Origin: Paraburkholderia franconis
Lineage (GTDB): Bacteria; Pseudomonadota; Gammaproteobacteria; Burkholderiales; Burkholderiaceae
Direction of reading: 5' to 3'
DNA length: 64,000 nucleotides
Assembly: GCF_009362735.1 (NCBI RefSeq)
Contig: NZ_WHNP01000011.1
Location: 1 to 64,000 of the forward strand
Below are positions 61,828-64,000 of the stretch, in pieces. Within the stretch, counting starts at the first letter, position 1; each line of letters starts with the position of its first letter. The notes under the pieces were generated by a model that did not search any database, was not told where the DNA came from, and saw nothing but the letters and a program-made list of their open reading frames with translations. The position numbers and the translations under genes are program-made.

Positions 61828-63389
61828 CCTGCCTCCTCCACTGATGTGGTCAGTTGATGTGTGCCCGGGTCAGGTGCCTGCGTTGCGGCTGCAACGGACC
61901 AGGGCTGGCGACTGCGATCGAGCGCCGCGGCGAGCGTGCCGGCGAGATGGCCGTACATGCGGGCGCGGGCCTCCACGTCCGGTTCGAAGCGCATGCGCCA
62001 GCGGTCCGCATCGGTTAGGCTCGAATGCATGAATACGAGTACCCGGTGCAGCGGATACGGCTCGTCGCGCAGCGGCAGCAACACGCGCCGCTGCGCGTGG
62101 CGGTTCAGGATGACGGACCGCCGTACATCGGGCGATGCGTGTCCGGCGAGGCGCGCGAGTGTCGCCTGCGGTGTGCCGCGATTGCGCGCCACGCCCGCCA
62201 GCACGTCGATATCGATGTCTTGCGACAGTCTGTGCAGCACCCGTCCCGGAAGTTCGTCACGCAACGCGACGCCCGCTCTGACCCATGCGACATGGTCGCT
62301 TGCGAGGAGCGAAAGCAGCGGCGTCGGGCACGCGGCGTGGCGCGTCACCGAGCGGCGCACGTCCGCTTCGCGATCGCGCGCGAGCCTGTCGAGCCGGATG
62401 CGCGGGCAGGCGCGGTTGCGCGCGAGACTGCTGCGCACCCACACGTCGCTGTCTTCGGCGAGCCACTCGACCACCTTCAGCGGCAGGTCGTCACGCACGG
62501 CAATCGCGCGTCTGACGAGAAGGTCCGCATCGAAGCACAGCAGAACGAGCGCGCCTGCGGGCGTCGCCGGATTGGTGGCGGCGGCGCGCCGCACGGCGGG
62601 GTCGTCGTCGCGCGCAAGCGCCGTCAGGATTTCACCCATGGTCCGCACGTTCATGGCGAGACTGCGCCGCTCCAGGCTCGATGCGGGAATGCTTCGCAAC
62701 AGCTCGTTCGGGCACGCCGTGTGGCGCAGCACCTGGGCGCGGACGGCGCTTTCGCGCGTGCTGTCCCACAGGTGATGCAGCGTATGGGCGCTCGTCGCGA
62801 AGTGAATCGCGAGCAATCGTTGCAGCGGTTCGATGCCGCGACCGGCCAGTTGCGCGAGCAGATCGGGCTGCACGCCGACGTTCTCGCATAGCGAGCGCAA
62901 CGTATCGATACTCCCGGTGTTCGCCGCGATCCTCGCCAGCAGCGCGGGCGGCGCTAGCGGGTGGCGCGCGAGCAGTTGCGCGATGCGGTCTCCGCACGGC
63001 TGCGTGCGGGTATCGTCGAGCCGTTGCAGGCCGTCGGCGAGCCGTTGCAAGCCGCACGCCGGCGTGGCGGCGTTACGGGCGAGGCGCGTCGCGAGCGTGG
63101 CATCCGCGTCAGCCGTCGCGAGCGTGCAAAGCCGCGCGAGTACAGCGGGCGGCGCGTACGCGCATGCAGCGAGCGCGAGCCGGTCGCCGCGCGAGCCGAA
63201 CATGCGGGCTTCGAGCCGTTTGCGATCGGTGCCTTGCGCATGCGGATAGAGCATCGACGACGTGAATACATCCGATGCGTCGAGCGCGAGCCGCACCAGT
63301 TCGCGCCAGTGACGGCGCAGCCGTGCGCCCTCGCGCGCCGCATTGGTGGGGCGAGGGTGGCTTTCGGCCGGACTAGCGAAGGTCGTCAT
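61824..63389 (-). CDS. Leucine-rich-variant (LRV) repeat protein
   Basis: A 521-residue protein with many LRV-type repeats of about 24 residues, for example DPAVRRAAATNPATPAGALV, DVWVRSSLARNRACPRIRLD, EADVRRSVTRHAACPTPLLS and SPDVRRSVILNRHAQRRVLL. LRV repeats give a superhelical binding surface; some family members carry an N-terminal Fe-S cluster, which I do not see clearly here. It lies 29 bp after dgcB and overlaps etfB by 4 bp, a place where an unknown repeat protein is found in related dimethylglycine operons. A helper for DgcB or Etf assembly is inference. Confidence 0.75.
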   Translation of the reverse strand: MTTFASPAESHPRPTNAAREGARLRRHWRELVRLALDASDVFTSSMLYPHAQGTDRKRLEARMFGSRGDRLALAACAYAPPAVLARLCTLATADADATLATRLARNAATPACGLQRLADGLQRLDDTRTQPCGDRIAQLLARHPLAPPALLARIAANTGSIDTLRSLCENVGVQPDLLAQLAGRGIEPLQRLLAIHFATSAHTLHHLWDSTRESAVRAQVLRHTACPNELLRSIPASSLERRSLAMNVRTMGEILTALARDDDPAVRRAAATNPATPAGALVLLCFDADLLVRRAIAVRDDLPLKVVEWLAEDSDVWVRSSLARNRACPRIRLDRLARDREADVRRSVTRHAACPTPLLSLLASDHVAWVRAGVALRDELPGRVLHRLSQDIDIDVLAGVARNRGTPQATLARLAGHASPDVRRSVILNRHAQRRVLLPLRDEPYPLHRVLVFMHSSLTDADRWRMRFEPDVEARARMYGHLAGTLAAALDRSRQPWSVAAATQAPDPGTHQLTTSVEEAG

Positions 63390-63418
63390 GGCGGCTGTCC
63401 GTGGCGGCTGTGCGTCGT

Positions 63419-64000
63419 TCAGGCGTCGGCGGTGACGCGTACGCCGTCAGCAGGCGGCGTGTCGCCGTCGACGTCGGCAAGACTCTCGGCAATCAGCTCG
63501 ATCAGTTCGCGCACGACGAAACGACCTTCGTATCCGCTCGTCTTGAGCGCGTCCTCGAACATCGTCAGATCTTTCGGGCAGCACACGACGAACACTTCCA
63601 GCCCTTCGATCTGCGCCGCTTCCTTCATGCGGTTTTGCGAAGGCTTTTCCTGGCCGACCGGGTCGTTCATCCAGATGCGGCCGCCGCCCGCGCCGCAGCA
63701 GAACGAGTTGTCGCGCGAGCGCTTCATGTCGACGAGTTCGCATCCGAGTGCTTCGATGATCTGGCGCGGCGCGTCGTAACCCTTGTTGAAGCGGCCGAGG
63801 TGGCACGGGTCATGGAAGGTCACGCGATAGCCGAGCTTGCGCTTCGGGCGTATCGTGCCTTCGGTGATCATGCGGGCCACGAGACTCGTGTAGTGCTCGA
63901 TTTCGAAATGGCCGCCGAAGTCCGGGTACTCGTTGCGGATCGTGTTGTACGAATGCGGGTCCGTGGTGATGATGCGGCGGAACTGCGACGTGCCGAGCGT
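63419..64000 (-). CDS. dgcB: (Fe-S)-binding oxidoreductase, dimethylglycine demethylation subunit B (partial)
   Basis: The 3' part (about 193 codons) of a CCG-domain Fe-S protein; the 5' end lies beyond the right edge. Visible motifs are VTFHDPCHLGRFN and NSFCCGAGGGRIWMNDPVGQ, the cysteine-rich (CCG) signatures of HdrD/GlpC-type proteins, and VVCCPKDLTMFEDALKTSGY. The reading frame continues to the window end (RIITTDPHSYNTIRNEYPDF). Linked etfBA genes and the LRV gene match dgcAB-etf operons in which DgcAB oxidises dimethylglycine to sarcosine. A generic Fe-S oxidoreductase for another amine is possible. The upstream dgcA is not visible. Confidence 0.85.
   Translation of the reverse strand, partial: TLGTSQFRRIITTDPHSYNTIRNEYPDFGGHFEIEHYTSLVARMITEGTIRPKRKLGYRVTFHDPCHLGRFNKGYDAPRQIIEALGCELVDMKRSRDNSFCCGAGGGRIWMNDPVGQEKPSQNRMKEAAQIEGLEVFVVCCPKDLTMFEDALKTSGYEGRFVVRELIELIAESLADVDGDTPPADGVRVTADA

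Noticed and set aside
63419..63880. Complete small Fe-S protein starting at 63880
   Set aside because: The frame continues with protein-like sequence to the window edge, so it is the 3' part of a longer gene.
1..64000. CRISPR arrays, tRNA or rRNA genes, insertion sequences
   Set aside because: I saw no direct-repeat/spacer pattern, no RNA gene and no transposase; the tandem repeats found are single duplications.

Overview
The window looks like a high-GC betaproteobacterium of the Paraburkholderia/Caballeronia type. I infer this from codon use, gene order and protein style; no rRNA or marker gene is present to prove it. A KfrA-type coiled-coil plasmid protein at the left end suggests a secondary replicon (megaplasmid or chromid). 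Almost everything from about 9.2 kb to the right edge belongs to one-carbon (C1) metabolism, so the window is essentially a methylotrophy island.

Layout. (1) 0-9.1 kb is an accessory and partly decayed zone. It holds a frameshifted kfrA, two small plasmid-type genes, a DUF1016/YhcG-type PDDEXK nuclease with a perfect palindrome upstream, DUF971 and HEAT-repeat proteins behind a 5'-truncated ABC ATPase, an N-formylglutamate-amidohydrolase-like gene, and a C-terminal remnant of dimethylamine monooxygenase subunit DmmA broken by a 7-bp duplication. (2) 9.2-10.6 kb carries a NarL-type response regulator and an XRE-cupin regulator. (3) 11-23.9 kb (+ strand) is purU, a four-subunit sarcosine-oxidase-like dehydrogenase (mgdABCD), gmaS, mgsABC, folD and a PLP decarboxylase. 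Together these form the N-methylglutamate pathway of methylamine oxidation with tetrahydrofolate C1 handling. (4) 23.9-33.7 kb (- strand) is the serine cycle: mcl, ppc, mtkB, mtkA, hprA, sgaA, glyA, with a divergent LysR regulator. (5) 34.9-39.7 kb (- strand) is fhcCDAB, the formyltransferase/hydrolase complex. (6) 40-52.7 kb holds methanofuran/tetrahydromethanopterin (H4MPT) biosynthesis genes and the H4MPT enzymes mch and mtdB. (7) 52.9-56.9 kb is a LysR (CbbR-like) gene divergent from fbp, prk and gph, i.e. Calvin-cycle genes without RuBisCO in view. (8) 56.9-59.9 kb carries a sigma-54 activator and a second NarL-type regulator closely similar to the first. (9) 60-64 kb (- strand) is etfA, etfB, an LRV-repeat protein and the 3' part of a dgcB-like Fe-S oxidoreductase, the set used for dimethylglycine oxidation.

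How it works together (inference from families). Methylamine is glutamylated by GmaS, converted to N-methylglutamate by MgsABC and oxidised by MgdABCD, releasing C1 at the formaldehyde level. That C1 can be carried by tetrahydrofolate (FolD, PurU, GlyA) into the serine cycle, or oxidised to formate through the H4MPT route (MtdB, Mch, FhcABCD). CO2 can be fixed by PEP carboxylase and, if RuBisCO lies outside the window, by the Calvin cycle. The dimethylglycine genes and the dead dmmA fragment suggest several methylated amines once fed or still feed the island. Not seen here: fae, mtdA/fch, glycerate kinase, RuBisCO, dmmBCD, mfnC and methanol dehydrogenase.
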